A program made the position numbers and the translations under genes. From the NCBI GenBank assembly GCA_965661355.1, contig CBFIDI010000017.1:1-31713 (forward strand): a DNA stretch of 31,713 nt, given 5' to 3'. The notes beneath the pieces are model-generated. The model was given only the letters and a program-made list of their open reading frames with translations, had not been told where the DNA came from and made no database searches. The stretch comes from CAMCFD01 sp965661355 (lineage in GTDB: Bacteria > Pseudomonadota > Alphaproteobacteria > Rickettsiales > UBA1997). The first letter of the stretch is position 1. Every line of letters begins with the position of its first letter. Below are positions 16,188-24,629 of this stretch, in pieces.

Positions 16188-16550
16188 ATGACTAGCAGAG
16201 AAAAAACACAAAGACAATTAAAGGTTTCGGAACAAATTAAAAGAATTATCGCCGATATTTTCATGAAAGAGGGTTTTTCAAATATTTCAGGAAGTTATAT
16301 TACTGTCACACAGGCAGACATTAGTCCAGATCTAAAAAATTGCAAAATTTTTGTTGATATTTTTGGTGAAAATGAATCTAAAATACTAAAAGAGTTAAAT
16401 CAGGCAAGCCCGTCTTTTCGTAGACTATTAGGCAGACAGTTAAAATCAAGATCGACGCCAGAATTAAGTTTTTTTCAAGATCAAAGCACAAAAAACGCAC
16501 TTGAAATCAGTAATTTAATCGACAAAGAATTAAAAAAATTAAATAATTAA
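16188..16550 (+). CDS. rbfA: 30S ribosome-binding factor A
   Basis: Small KH-type RNA-binding protein that helps mature the 16S rRNA 5' end and is needed for growth in the cold. The 120 residues match the family. Recognisable parts are the N-terminal REKTQRQLKVSEQIKRIIADIF helix, the strand YITVTQADISPDLKNCKIFVDIFG and the RLLGRQLKSRSTPELSFFQD segment typical of RbfA (usually LR...L.L...P.L.F..D). The ATG at 16188 follows an AT-only leader. It sits 11 bases after the dioxygenase-like gene and 51 bases before dxr, so co-transcription is likely. It is not next to infB or truB here, its common partners. Confidence 0.93.
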   Translation: MTSREKTQRQLKVSEQIKRIIADIFMKEGFSNISGSYITVTQADISPDLKNCKIFVDIFGENESKILKELNQASPSFRRLLGRQLKSRSTPELSFFQDQSTKNALEISNLIDKELKKLNN

Positions 16551-16601
16551 CCAAATCTCTCTATTCTAAATTATAGATTCATGATTTAATTAACAACAAA
16601 A

Positions 16602-17747
16602 ATGAAAAAAATAGCGATTTTTGGCTCGACGGGTTCGATTGGCAAGAATGCAATTAAAGTTATTGCAGAATCTGGCGGGCAATTTCAAATTGAACTTTTA
16701 ACTGCAAAAAGCAACATTAAAAATTTTGCCACGCAAATTAACCAAGTAAAGCCAAAATACGCAGTAATAGCCGATGAAGATAAATTAGATGAATTAAAAA
16801 ATTTAATAACCTACAAGCAATGCAATATTACTGCTGGTCGCCAAGCGCTAGAAGATATTGCTAAAGAAAAGTTTGACTTAGTCATTTGTGCAATTATGGG
16901 CTTTGCGGGCTTAAAACCAACTTTTAACGCTATTCAGGCTGGATCAGACATTGCAATTGCCAATAAAGAACCTTTGGTTTGCGCTGGCGAAATTTTAAAC
17001 GACGAGGCTAAAAAAAGCGGCTCAAGAATAATTCCGATTGACTCAGAGCATAATGCAATTTTTCAGATTTTTGAACAAAATAACCTAGAAAATATTAAGA
17101 AAATTATCTTAACTGCTTCTGGCGGGCCTTTTTTCAATAAAAAATGCGACTTTTCTAAAATTACCGTTGACCAAGCTCTTAAACACCCAAATTGGTCGAT
17201 GGGTGCAAAAATCTCTATTGACTCAGCAACAATGATGAATAAAGGTTTAGAAATGATTGAAGCCTTTCATTTATTTGATATTAAAAAAGAACAAATTGAT
17301 ATCCTGATTCACCCGCAATCAATAATACACGGAATTGTTGATTATAATGACGGATCTAGCTTAGCAATGCTAAGTCAACCCGATATGAAAACTCCAATTT
17401 CTTACGCTTTATCCCACCCCAAAAGAATGAAAATTAAGCATAAAAACCTTAATTTGTCCGAAATTTCTCGACTAGATTTTTTTCAGCCCGATGAAAGTAA
17501 ATTTAGAGCTCTAAAACTATGTAAAGAATCCCTCAAAAAAGAAGGAAATGCTCCAATTTTATTAAATGCGGCCAATGAAGTTGCGGTTGAAAGGTTCTTA
17601 AAAAAAGAAATTAAATTTAATCAAATTTCAGAAATTGTCGAAGCAGTTCTGAATAAAGTCGAGCATAAAAACATAAAAAACCTTGCAGAAATTATAAATT
17701 TTGATATGATAGGAAGGCAAGAAGCAAGGAAAGATTACAAACATTAG
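16602..17747 (+). CDS. dxr: 1-deoxy-D-xylulose 5-phosphate reductoisomerase
   Basis: Rearranges and reduces DXP to 2-C-methyl-D-erythritol 4-phosphate with NADPH, the committed step of the MEP isoprenoid pathway. The 381 residues are near the usual 390. The NADPH-binding motif FGSTGSIGKNA is at 7-17. The metal and substrate residues lie in IANKEPLVCAG (near 120), PIDSEHNAIFQ (near 147), TASGGPFF (near 170), SIDSATMMNKGLEMIEAFHLF (near 205) and HPQSIIHGIVDYNDGS (near 237). The ATG at 16602 lies directly before the Rossmann motif. It follows rbfA by 51 bases. A 563-bp spacer separates it from rseP, which often follows it in alphaproteobacteria after cdsA, so the usual uppS-cdsA-dxr-rseP order is only partly kept. 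Confidence 0.97.
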   Translation: MKKIAIFGSTGSIGKNAIKVIAESGGQFQIELLTAKSNIKNFATQINQVKPKYAVIADEDKLDELKNLITYKQCNITAGRQALEDIAKEKFDLVICAIMGFAGLKPTFNAIQAGSDIAIANKEPLVCAGEILNDEAKKSGSRIIPIDSEHNAIFQIFEQNNLENIKKIILTASGGPFFNKKCDFSKITVDQALKHPNWSMGAKISIDSATMMNKGLEMIEAFHLFDIKKEQIDILIHPQSIIHGIVDYNDGSSLAMLSQPDMKTPISYALSHPKRMKIKHKNLNLSEISRLDFFQPDESKFRALKLCKESLKKEGNAPILLNAANEVAVERFLKKEIKFNQISEIVEAVLNKVEHKNIKNLAEIINFDMIGRQEARKDYKH

Positions 17748-17901
17748 CAGCGAAAGATAATTTACCTTGCCAAATTTAATATTTAATGAAATTTTTGCAA
17801 TAAATATTAGTAAAAAATATATTTTAAAAAAGAATTGGCCTTAAAAAGTTTAAAGCGATAAAATTATATTATAATATTTAAATTTTATTATTAATTATTT
17901 A

Positions 17902-17927
17902 ATCTGCTAAAATTATCTGCTAAAATT
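17902..17927 (+). repeat. 13-bp tandem duplication
   Basis: ATCTGCTAAAATT occurs twice head-to-tail with no mismatch, ending 16 bases before the hairpin at 17944. This is probably slippage. Confidence 0.75.
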
Positions 17928-17943
17928 CAGTCAAGAAAATCAC

Positions 17944-17980
17944 CACTAATAACTAATTATTAGTGAAATTATTAGTGAAA
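17944..17980 (+). repeat. Hairpin with a tandemly duplicated 3' arm
   Basis: CACTAATAA (17944-17952), loop CTAA and TTATTAGTG (17957-17965) form a perfect 9-bp stem. The 12-base unit TTATTAGTGAAA is then repeated exactly (17957-17968 and 17969-17980). The left arm could therefore pair with either copy. It lies about 200 bases after dxr, so it could be a 3' processing or termination structure. Confidence 0.65.
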
Positions 17981-18310
17981 TTTCTTAAGCCATAGCACTC
18001 TAATTACAAAATTTGAATATTAAATATTATTAATTGCTCTTTTGAAATTTACTTTTTTAATCTGAATTTGCAATAAAAAACCTATATATCATTTTGCTAT
18101 GCGTTTTTTGACCTAAATTGACCCTTTAAAAAAATATTTTATCTTCATTAGGGCAAGTTAAACAATAAAAAAATTAATGTTATGTAATTTTGACTTCTTT
18201 TGAAATATTTACTCTTAACTTATGCAAAAGTTAACAAGCAAAATAATTGCCCATAAAATAAATTTATCCCAAGTTAAACGCTCAAACATATAAATTATAA
18301 AATAAATAAA

Positions 18311-19414
18311 ATGCTCGAAATTTTAACGCAAAATCTATTATCTTTTATTGCAATAATTTCAATAATTGTTTTTATCCACGAATTTGGCCATTTTTTTGTT
18401 GCTAGATTATGTAAAGTTAAAGTCGAGATTTTTTCAATTGGATTTGGTAAAGAGATTTTCGGATTTTTTGACAAAAAAGGTACCAGATGGAAATTTTGTC
18501 TAATTCCGATGGGTGGCTATGTAAAAATGTTTGGAGATAAAAGTGCGGCTTCGAACCCCGATTTTGACAAAGTACAGAATTTTAGCGAACAAGAAAAAAG
18601 GCAATCTTTCATTTTTAAAAATGTTTACCAAAAAATTGCAATTGTCGGAGCTGGCCCACTAGCTAATTTTATTTTGGCCATTTTCTTATTTACTGGTTTA
18701 TATTATTTTAATGGCGCACATAAAGCACTTCCTATTATCGATGAAATTTTACAAGAAAGCGCAGCGTTTGAATCGGGCTTAAAAATTAGCGATAGAATTA
18801 CCGCGATTAATGGCAAAAAAATTGAAGAATTTGCTGATATACAGGAAATAATAGCACTAAATCCTGAAAAAGAACTAAAATTCAATATTTTGCGCGCAGA
18901 CAATAAAAAAATAATTAGCGTCACCCCAAAATTAATCGAAAGGAAGAATCTTTTTGGCGAAACTACCAAAATTGGTATGCTTGGCATTTCAAGTAACAGC
19001 GTTAAACATTATGAATATAATATTTTAGAATCTTTCATTCAAGCTAATAAAACAACTTATAAAAGCTCGGTTTCTATATTGAATGCAATTGGTCTTTTAA
19101 TAACCGGACAACGAAATTTAAAAGAATTGGGTGGTCCAATAAAAATTGCAAAATATTCTGGAAAAACTTTTGAATTAGGCCCAACTGTTGTAGTCTGGTT
19201 TATGGCTCTTATCTCAATTAACTTAGGCGTAATGAATTTATTGCCTTTGCCAATTTTAGATGGCGGTCATTTATTATTTTACTTTTTTGAAGCTGTTTTT
19301 AAAAAGCCAGTACCAATTAAAATTCAGCAAATAGGGTTTCAGTTTGGCTTAGCGGTAATTTTAACTTTAATGATTTTTACCACTTATAACGATATTGCGC
19401 AAATTTTACAATAA
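18311..19414 (+). CDS. rseP: RIP metalloprotease RseP (site-2 protease)
   Basis: Inner-membrane zinc protease that cuts transmembrane segments of anti-sigma factors and leftover signal peptides. The 367 residues are somewhat short against E. coli (450), consistent with one PDZ domain instead of two. The zinc motif is HEFGH (H23, E24, H27) inside the first helix. The GAGPLANFILAIF helix starts near 112. The PDZ domain spans roughly 130-215 (ESGLKISDRITAINGKKIEEF). The third zinc ligand is D317 in LLPLPILDGGHL. A last helix ends the protein. The ATG at 18311 gives 20 residues before the motif. It has no Shine-Dalgarno and sits alone between long spacers. Confidence 0.96.
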   Translation: MLEILTQNLLSFIAIISIIVFIHEFGHFFVARLCKVKVEIFSIGFGKEIFGFFDKKGTRWKFCLIPMGGYVKMFGDKSAASNPDFDKVQNFSEQEKRQSFIFKNVYQKIAIVGAGPLANFILAIFLFTGLYYFNGAHKALPIIDEILQESAAFESGLKISDRITAINGKKIEEFADIQEIIALNPEKELKFNILRADNKKIISVTPKLIERKNLFGETTKIGMLGISSNSVKHYEYNILESFIQANKTTYKSSVSILNAIGLLITGQRNLKELGGPIKIAKYSGKTFELGPTVVVWFMALISINLGVMNLLPLPILDGGHLLFYFFEAVFKKPVPIKIQQIGFQFGLAVILTLMIFTTYNDIAQILQ

Positions 19415-19512
19415 TTTATTAAAAGCCATTTCTGCATCTATTAAAGCTAGGTAAGAACGAAATATTTTTAGTAAAAAATTATCAAAAATATTGACATTAC
19501 ACCTCCAATATC

Positions 19513-19690
19513 ATTTTGGCTTTATAACTGATAATTAAAGGGGTAAAGAAAGGTAAAAATTTTATCGACAATATTACAAAAGTTTTTACTTTTTGATTAA
19601 TCTTTAAGCATCAAATATTATGTGCTTAAATTTTTATGATGATTTCACTATATGACCTTTAAGAATAGAAAATAACATAAATTCTAATAA
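19513..19690 (+). repeat. Diverged copy of the dispersed intergenic element (copy B)
   Basis: Matches 8563-8748 in the order of conserved blocks: a TTTATAACTGAT motif, TTAAAGGGG, AAATTTTATC and ACCTTTAAGAAT (19655-19666). The first block also matches 3941-3959 at 16 of 19 bases. Limits are approximate. Confidence 0.4.
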
Positions 19691-19817
19691 TATTTTTACA
19701 ATCAGTGGATTGCCGCGTTATTTTAAGCCTTACATTTGAACTTTGCGTGAACATTTTGGCAGAAATAAATTAATATTTATTATGCTAACTTTACCAATTT
19801 ATAAACGATATTTATTC

Positions 19818-19845
19818 TTGACTTACCCTCTTATCGTATTAGAAT
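19818..19845 (+). promoter_or_regulatory. Probable promoter of the acrA-acrB-oprM operon
   Basis: The -35 box TTGACT (19818-19823) and -10 box TAGAAT (19840-19845) each match five of six consensus bases and are 16 bases apart. Transcription would start near 19852, leaving a leader of roughly 18 bases before the ATG at 19870. Confidence 0.65.
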
Positions 19846-19869
19846 TATCAAAAAATAAATCATAATTTT

Positions 19870-21438
19870 ATGCCAAGAAAAATTCTTTTTATTGTAACTT
19901 TTGCCTCTCTTTTAATTGCGCCCATATTTTTTATCTTAGGAACTCACAAGGTTGAAGCGCAAAATGGCGAAATTCCGGCTATAGAAGTTGAGGCCTATAA
20001 AGTTGAAAATATTGAAATAGAATTATCAAAAGATCTACCTGGCAGGGTTGTTGCTTCGCAAATTTCGCAAGTAAGACCGCAAATTTCAGGAATTATAATT
20101 GACAGACTTTTTGAAGAAGGTTCTTATGTCAAAAAAGGACAGCAACTTTATCAAATCGACCCAAGACAATTTATTGCTGAAGCTAAAAAAGCCAAAGCCG
20201 ATCTAGAATTTTCTATGTCAGACTTAAGTTCTAAAAAAACAAAATTTGAAAGATATAAAAAACTTCTTAAGCTTGATGCGATAAGCAAACAAGAATTTGA
20301 CGACATAAAGGCTGAATATGAAAAATCTTTGGCCGATATTCAGGCGAAAGAATCAATTTTAGAGCAGGCCGAAATTAAATATGAATATAGCAAAGTTTAT
20401 GCGCCAATTTCGGGCAAAATTGGCAAATCTTATGTTACCAAAGGTGCCCTGGTCGGAACCGAGCAAGAGCAACCTTTAGCGGTTATTACCGAGCTTAATC
20501 CAATTTATATCGACACCTCTCTTCCTAGTAAAGATTATTTTGAAATCAGAAATGCGATTAAGGGACAAGATCTAATTAAAGTTTCACTCTCAATTCCGGG
20601 TGCAAGTACAAAATTTAGCAATCTAGGAACTTTAAAATTTTCAGAATCTATTATTGAAGAAAGCACCGGGTCGGTTTCATTGCGCTGTGTTTTTAGCAAT
20701 GAGGCCTCTATGTTACTTCCGGGCCTTTTTGTTAAAGCAAAGCTTTTGCTTGGCAAGTCTAAGGTTCTTGTAGCTCCTCAGCGCTCTGTCACTATTGACC
20801 TTGATGGCAATAAAAAAGTTTGGGTAATCAATTCTAAAAATGTTGTAAAATCAAAAATTATTCAGGCCGACAAGCCTTATAAAAATTATTGGATTGTTAA
20901 TAAAGGCTTACAAGAAGGTGATTTAATTATCTCTAAGGGCTACCAAAAAGTGCAAGATAACCAAAAAGTTTCCGTTGTTTTTGATAAAGAAAATAACAGG
21001 CAAATCGATGACAAAAAAGAAATTAAAGAAAAAGAAAAAGAAAAAGCAAAAATTGAACAAAAAAATCAAAATAATTTAAAAAATATGCAAAGCGAAAATT
21101 ATAAAAACGATATTAAAAATCAGAAAAAAATATATGAACTTAAAAAAGACTTGAATAACACAAAAAATCATGACTTTGAAGCAGAAAGTAAGAAAAATTT
21201 GCAGCATGGCAGCGATAAAAACCTCGAAGAAGAAATTAATAAGATAAACAAAGCCTTTAAAGAAAAGAAAGACAAAAATAGCTATCAAAAAGAAGTTGAT
21301 CGTATAGTTAAAGATAAAATTGCAAATTATAAAAAAGAATTCGAAGACAGCTCGGGCTTCAAATTTGTTGAACAAAAAATAGAGTTAAGCGAAGACGGTC
21401 AGAAAAATTCTGAATCGCAAAACAGAAAAATTAATTAA
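19870..21438 (+). CDS. acrA: RND efflux periplasmic adaptor subunit with long charged C-terminal tail
   Basis: Membrane-fusion protein linking the inner-membrane pump to the outer-membrane channel. The N-terminus is a signal sequence (residues 5-24 hydrophobic, VEA as likely cleavage site near 30) without a lipobox Cys. The barrel/lipoyl start is RPQISGIIIDRLFEEGSYVKKGQ (about 68-90), followed by the alpha-hairpin (100-175) and the second lipoyl half (YSKVYAPISGKIGKSYVTKG). The beta and membrane-proximal domains end near 372. About 150 further residues rich in K, E, N and D follow (KEIKEKEKEKAKIEQKNQN), probably coiled coil or disordered; typical adaptors stop near 370-400. The ORF is continuous and acrB starts five bases after its stop, so the tail is genuine. 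The symbol denotes the family, not a tested substrate range. Confidence 0.92.
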   Translation: MPRKILFIVTFASLLIAPIFFILGTHKVEAQNGEIPAIEVEAYKVENIEIELSKDLPGRVVASQISQVRPQISGIIIDRLFEEGSYVKKGQQLYQIDPRQFIAEAKKAKADLEFSMSDLSSKKTKFERYKKLLKLDAISKQEFDDIKAEYEKSLADIQAKESILEQAEIKYEYSKVYAPISGKIGKSYVTKGALVGTEQEQPLAVITELNPIYIDTSLPSKDYFEIRNAIKGQDLIKVSLSIPGASTKFSNLGTLKFSESIIEESTGSVSLRCVFSNEASMLLPGLFVKAKLLLGKSKVLVAPQRSVTIDLDGNKKVWVINSKNVVKSKIIQADKPYKNYWIVNKGLQEGDLIISKGYQKVQDNQKVSVVFDKENNRQIDDKKEIKEKEKEKAKIEQKNQNNLKNMQSENYKNDIKNQKKIYELKKDLNNTKNHDFEAESKKNLQHGSDKNLEEEINKINKAFKEKKDKNSYQKEVDRIVKDKIANYKKEFEDSSGFKFVEQKIELSEDGQKNSESQNRKIN

Positions 21439-21443
21439 GTCTA

Positions 21444-24400
21444 ATGCCAGAATTTTTTATTAAAAGACCAGTTTTTGCTTGGGTTATTGCAATAATTGTG
21501 ATGCTTGCCGGAATTTTATCGATTAAAGAATTATCAATTGAACAATATCCTAATATTGCTCCGCCATCGGTTTCTATTAACGCGGTTTACCCTGGAGCTT
21601 CGGCTAAAGAAATTGAAAATAGCGTTACTCAAATTATTGAACAAACCCTAACCGGAATTGATAATTTGCGTTATTTTCGCTCTAGAAGCTCTGATAACAG
21701 CTCTGTCATAACATTAACTTTTGAACCCGGAACTGATCCCGATATTGCGCAAGTTCAAACGCAAAACAAAATTCAAGCTGCTCTGTCTCAACTTCCGCTT
21801 GAAGTACAAGAGCAAGGCGTTTTTGTTACCAAGTCAAATGACGGATTTTTACTTATTGCCGGATTTTATTCTAAAGATGGTAGCGTTAGTCAGCAAGAAT
21901 TGTCAGATATTTTATCGTCAACCGTACGCGATTCGGTTGCCAGGGTTAACGGAGTTGGTGATGTTAATGTTTTTGGCGAGCCTCATGCCATAAGAATTTG
22001 GCTTGATGCTGATCGCCTTTTAAAGTATAATATGACCCTGCTTGATGTCAGACAAGCAGTTAAAGAGCAAAATATTGATGTTTCGGCCGGCGAACTTGGC
22101 GCCCTGCCCGCAGTTGAAGGACAGCAAATTAATGCAGTAATTAATGTAAAGTCAAAACTTAGAACGGTTGAACAATTCAATGATATAATTCTAAAAGTAA
22201 ATAGCGACGGCTCTCAAGTTCGACTTAAAGATGTTGCCGTCATAGAACTTGGCTCACAAGGTTATAAAAGAGTTGTAAGATATGAAAGAAAGCCAGCAAC
22301 TGGCATTGCCGTTAGCATGGCATCTGGCGCCAATGCGCTTGAAACAGCGCGCCTTGTAAAGCAAAGAATTAACGAAATTAAACCGACTTTGCCCGACAAT
22401 GTCGATGTGGTTTACCCCTACGACACAACACCTTTTGTTAAGGTTTCTATCGAAGAAGTCGTCAGGACTTTAATTGAAGCAGTTATTTTGGTTTTTCTTG
22501 TTATGCTATTATTTCTACAAAATGTACGCGCAACTTTTATTCCAACAATTGCAATTCCGATTGTTTTGCTTGGAACTTTTGCAATTTTAAATATTTTTGG
22601 CTTCAGTATTAATGTTTTAACAATGTTTGCAATGGTTTTAGCTATTGGACTTTTAGTGGATGACGCAATTGTAGTGGTTGAAAATGTAGAAAGAATGATG
22701 TCGCAAGAAAATTTAAGCCCGCTAGAAGCAACAAGAAGATCTATGAAGCAAATTACTAACGCTTTAATTGGAATTGCCATGGTTTTATCCTCGGTTTTTG
22801 TTCCTATGGCCTTCTTCTCGGGCTCAGCGGGGTTAATTTATCGCCAATTTTCAATAACCATTGTGTCAACCATGATATTATCGGTTTTTGTAGCCCTAAT
22901 ATTATCACCGACTCTTTGCGCATCTTTATTGAGGCACTCAAAAAAGGAAAGAAGAAAATCAAGATTTAATTTTTTTGACAGCTTTAATAAGTTATTTGAC
23001 AAAATAAGAAATGGATATCAAAAAATTGCCACTATTTTTGCTCAAAAAATAATAAGAACATTAATATTATATTTTGCCATAGTCTTTATCACGATCTATA
23101 TTTTCTTGCGCTTACCAACTTCATTTTTACCCAATGAAGACCAAGGGCTTATGTATTTAATGCTAAAAACGCCTCCTGGTTCAACCTCGCAAAGAACTTT
23201 AGAAAGTGTTAAAAAAATTGAAGATTATTTTCTAGAGCGCGAAAAAGATAATATTAAATATTTATTTACAGTTACCGGCTTTAGCTTCGCTGGATCAGCC
23301 CAAAATACTGCTTTTGGCTTTGTTTCACTTAAAGATTGGAATGATCGAAAAAACGAGTCGCAAAGCGTTTTTTCTATTGCTAGACGCGCTGGGCCTGCTT
23401 TCTCAAAACTAAAAGACGCAACAGCATTCGCTTTTTTCCCACCGCCAATCAGAGAACTTGGTAATGCTTCTGGCTTTGATTTTCAGTTAATTGACAGGGC
23501 CGGATTGGGTCACAAAAAACTATCCGAGGCCAAAAATAATTTACTTAAAATGACCAATGCCGATCCCAACTTATCTTATGTCAGACATGATGGCTTAAAC
23601 GATGTTGCTCAGTTTAAAATTGATATAGACACGGAAAAATTAAAAGCCTACGCAATTTCAATCTCTGATGTTAATCAGATTATAAGCAGCGCTTTTGGCT
23701 CGGAATATATCAATGACTTTATTGATAATGGAAGAATAAAAAGGGTTTATATGCAAGCTAGATCCGAAGATAGAATGATGCCAAGCGATATAGACAAGTG
23801 GTATGTTAAAAATAGTCAAGGTAAGATGGTTTCATTTTCTGAATTTATCAATTCAAGATGGGTTTCAGGATCACCAAAACTAGAAAGATTTAACGGAATT
23901 TCAACCGTTAAAATTACTGGAGAGCCTGCCAAGGGTGTCGGAACAGGTGATGCAATGGATTTAATTGAAAAATATGTAAAAAAATTACCAAAAGGGTTCG
24001 ACATAGAATGGTCAGGAATTTCTTATGAAGAAAAACTTAGCGGATCCCAAACACCAGCACTTTATGCACTTTCAGTTTTAATTGTATTTTTATCTTTGGC
24101 GGCACTTTACGAAAGCTGGATTGTGCCATTTGCTGTTATATTTACCGTTCCTCTTGGAATTTTTGGCGCATCTTTGGCAACAAAATTATTTGGCCTTAAT
24201 AACGATATATATTTTCAAGTTGCCCTTCTAACAACAGTTGGCCTGACGGCAAAAAACTCAATTCTAATTGTGGAATTTGCTAAAAAATTATATGATGATG
24301 GTCAAGATTTATTTGACGCAACTTTAACCGCGGCAAAAATTAGGTTCAGACCAATTATTATGACTTCTTTTGCTTTCATTTTAGGAGTTACCCCTTTAGC

Positions 24401-24569
24401 CATTTCTAGTGGAGCAGGTTCGTCTGCGCAAAATGCAATTGGCATCGCAGTAATTGGTGGAATGCTATCTGCAACTTTGATTTCTATTATTTTTGTTCCA
24501 GCATTTTATATTTTAATACAAAGTTTAGCAAAAAAAACTAAATCTAACAGCGGTTCTGAAGATAAATAG
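21444..24569 (+). CDS. acrB: RND multidrug efflux permease, HAE1 family
   Basis: Proton-driven inner-membrane trimer that captures hydrophobic compounds from the periplasm and membrane and passes them to the channel. The 1041 residues match AcrB/MexB length. The N-terminus is the classic MPEFFIKRPVFAWVIAI. The proton relay is intact: D406 and D407 in GLLVDDAIVVVENV of helix 4, and K937 in GLTAKNSILIVEF of helix 10. Two large periplasmic loops (about 35-330 and 560-865) and twelve helices are apparent. The ATG at 21444 is five bases past the acrA stop, and the outer-membrane gene follows after 60 bases, so all three genes form one operon. No local regulator is seen. The substrate is unknown. 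Confidence 0.97.
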   Translation: MPEFFIKRPVFAWVIAIIVMLAGILSIKELSIEQYPNIAPPSVSINAVYPGASAKEIENSVTQIIEQTLTGIDNLRYFRSRSSDNSSVITLTFEPGTDPDIAQVQTQNKIQAALSQLPLEVQEQGVFVTKSNDGFLLIAGFYSKDGSVSQQELSDILSSTVRDSVARVNGVGDVNVFGEPHAIRIWLDADRLLKYNMTLLDVRQAVKEQNIDVSAGELGALPAVEGQQINAVINVKSKLRTVEQFNDIILKVNSDGSQVRLKDVAVIELGSQGYKRVVRYERKPATGIAVSMASGANALETARLVKQRINEIKPTLPDNVDVVYPYDTTPFVKVSIEEVVRTLIEAVILVFLVMLLFLQNVRATFIPTIAIPIVLLGTFAILNIFGFSINVLTMFAMVLAIGLLVDDAIVVVENVERMMSQENLSPLEATRRSMKQITNALIGIAMVLSSVFVPMAFFSGSAGLIYRQFSITIVSTMILSVFVALILSPTLCASLLRHSKKERRKSRFNFFDSFNKLFDKIRNGYQKIATIFAQKIIRTLILYFAIVFITIYIFLRLPTSFLPNEDQGLMYLMLKTPPGSTSQRTLESVKKIEDYFLEREKDNIKYLFTVTGFSFAGSAQNTAFGFVSLKDWNDRKNESQSVFSIARRAGPAFSKLKDATAFAFFPPPIRELGNASGFDFQLIDRAGLGHKKLSEAKNNLLKMTNADPNLSYVRHDGLNDVAQFKIDIDTEKLKAYAISISDVNQIISSAFGSEYINDFIDNGRIKRVYMQARSEDRMMPSDIDKWYVKNSQGKMVSFSEFINSRWVSGSPKLERFNGISTVKITGEPAKGVGTGDAMDLIEKYVKKLPKGFDIEWSGISYEEKLSGSQTPALYALSVLIVFLSLAALYESWIVPFAVIFTVPLGIFGASLATKLFGLNNDIYFQVALLTTVGLTAKNSILIVEFAKKLYDDGQDLFDATLTAAKIRFRPIIMTSFAFILGVTPLAISSGAGSSAQNAIGIAVIGGMLSATLISIIFVPAFYILIQSLAKKTKSNSGSEDK

Positions 24570-24629
24570 TATAACAAAACTTTAAAAATTGACAAAAATA
24601 ACCCATAAAAGAATTTAAAATTATATATT

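Larger units (their letters stand above)
17748..18310. other. 563-bp AT-rich spacer between dxr and rseP
   Basis: The longest noncoding stretch in the window. It contains a 13-bp tandem duplication (17902-17927), a hairpin whose right arm is duplicated in tandem (17944-17980), and several TTGAC-type strings (TTGACC near 18106 and 18118, TTGACT near 18189) that could be -35 boxes for rseP. None has a convincing -10 partner. I see no structured RNA gene and no ORF. Confidence 0.5.
19415..19869. other. 455-bp AT-rich spacer before the efflux operon
   Basis: Holds copy B of the dispersed intergenic element (about 19513-19690) and, at its end, a good promoter for acrA (19818-19845). I see no ORF or RNA gene, and no regulator gene of the TetR/AcrR kind beside the operon. 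Confidence 0.5.

Noticed and set aside
17748..18310. CRISPR array or tandem-repeat locus in the dxr-rseP spacer
   Set aside because: The repeats occur only twice each and are contiguous, without spacers.
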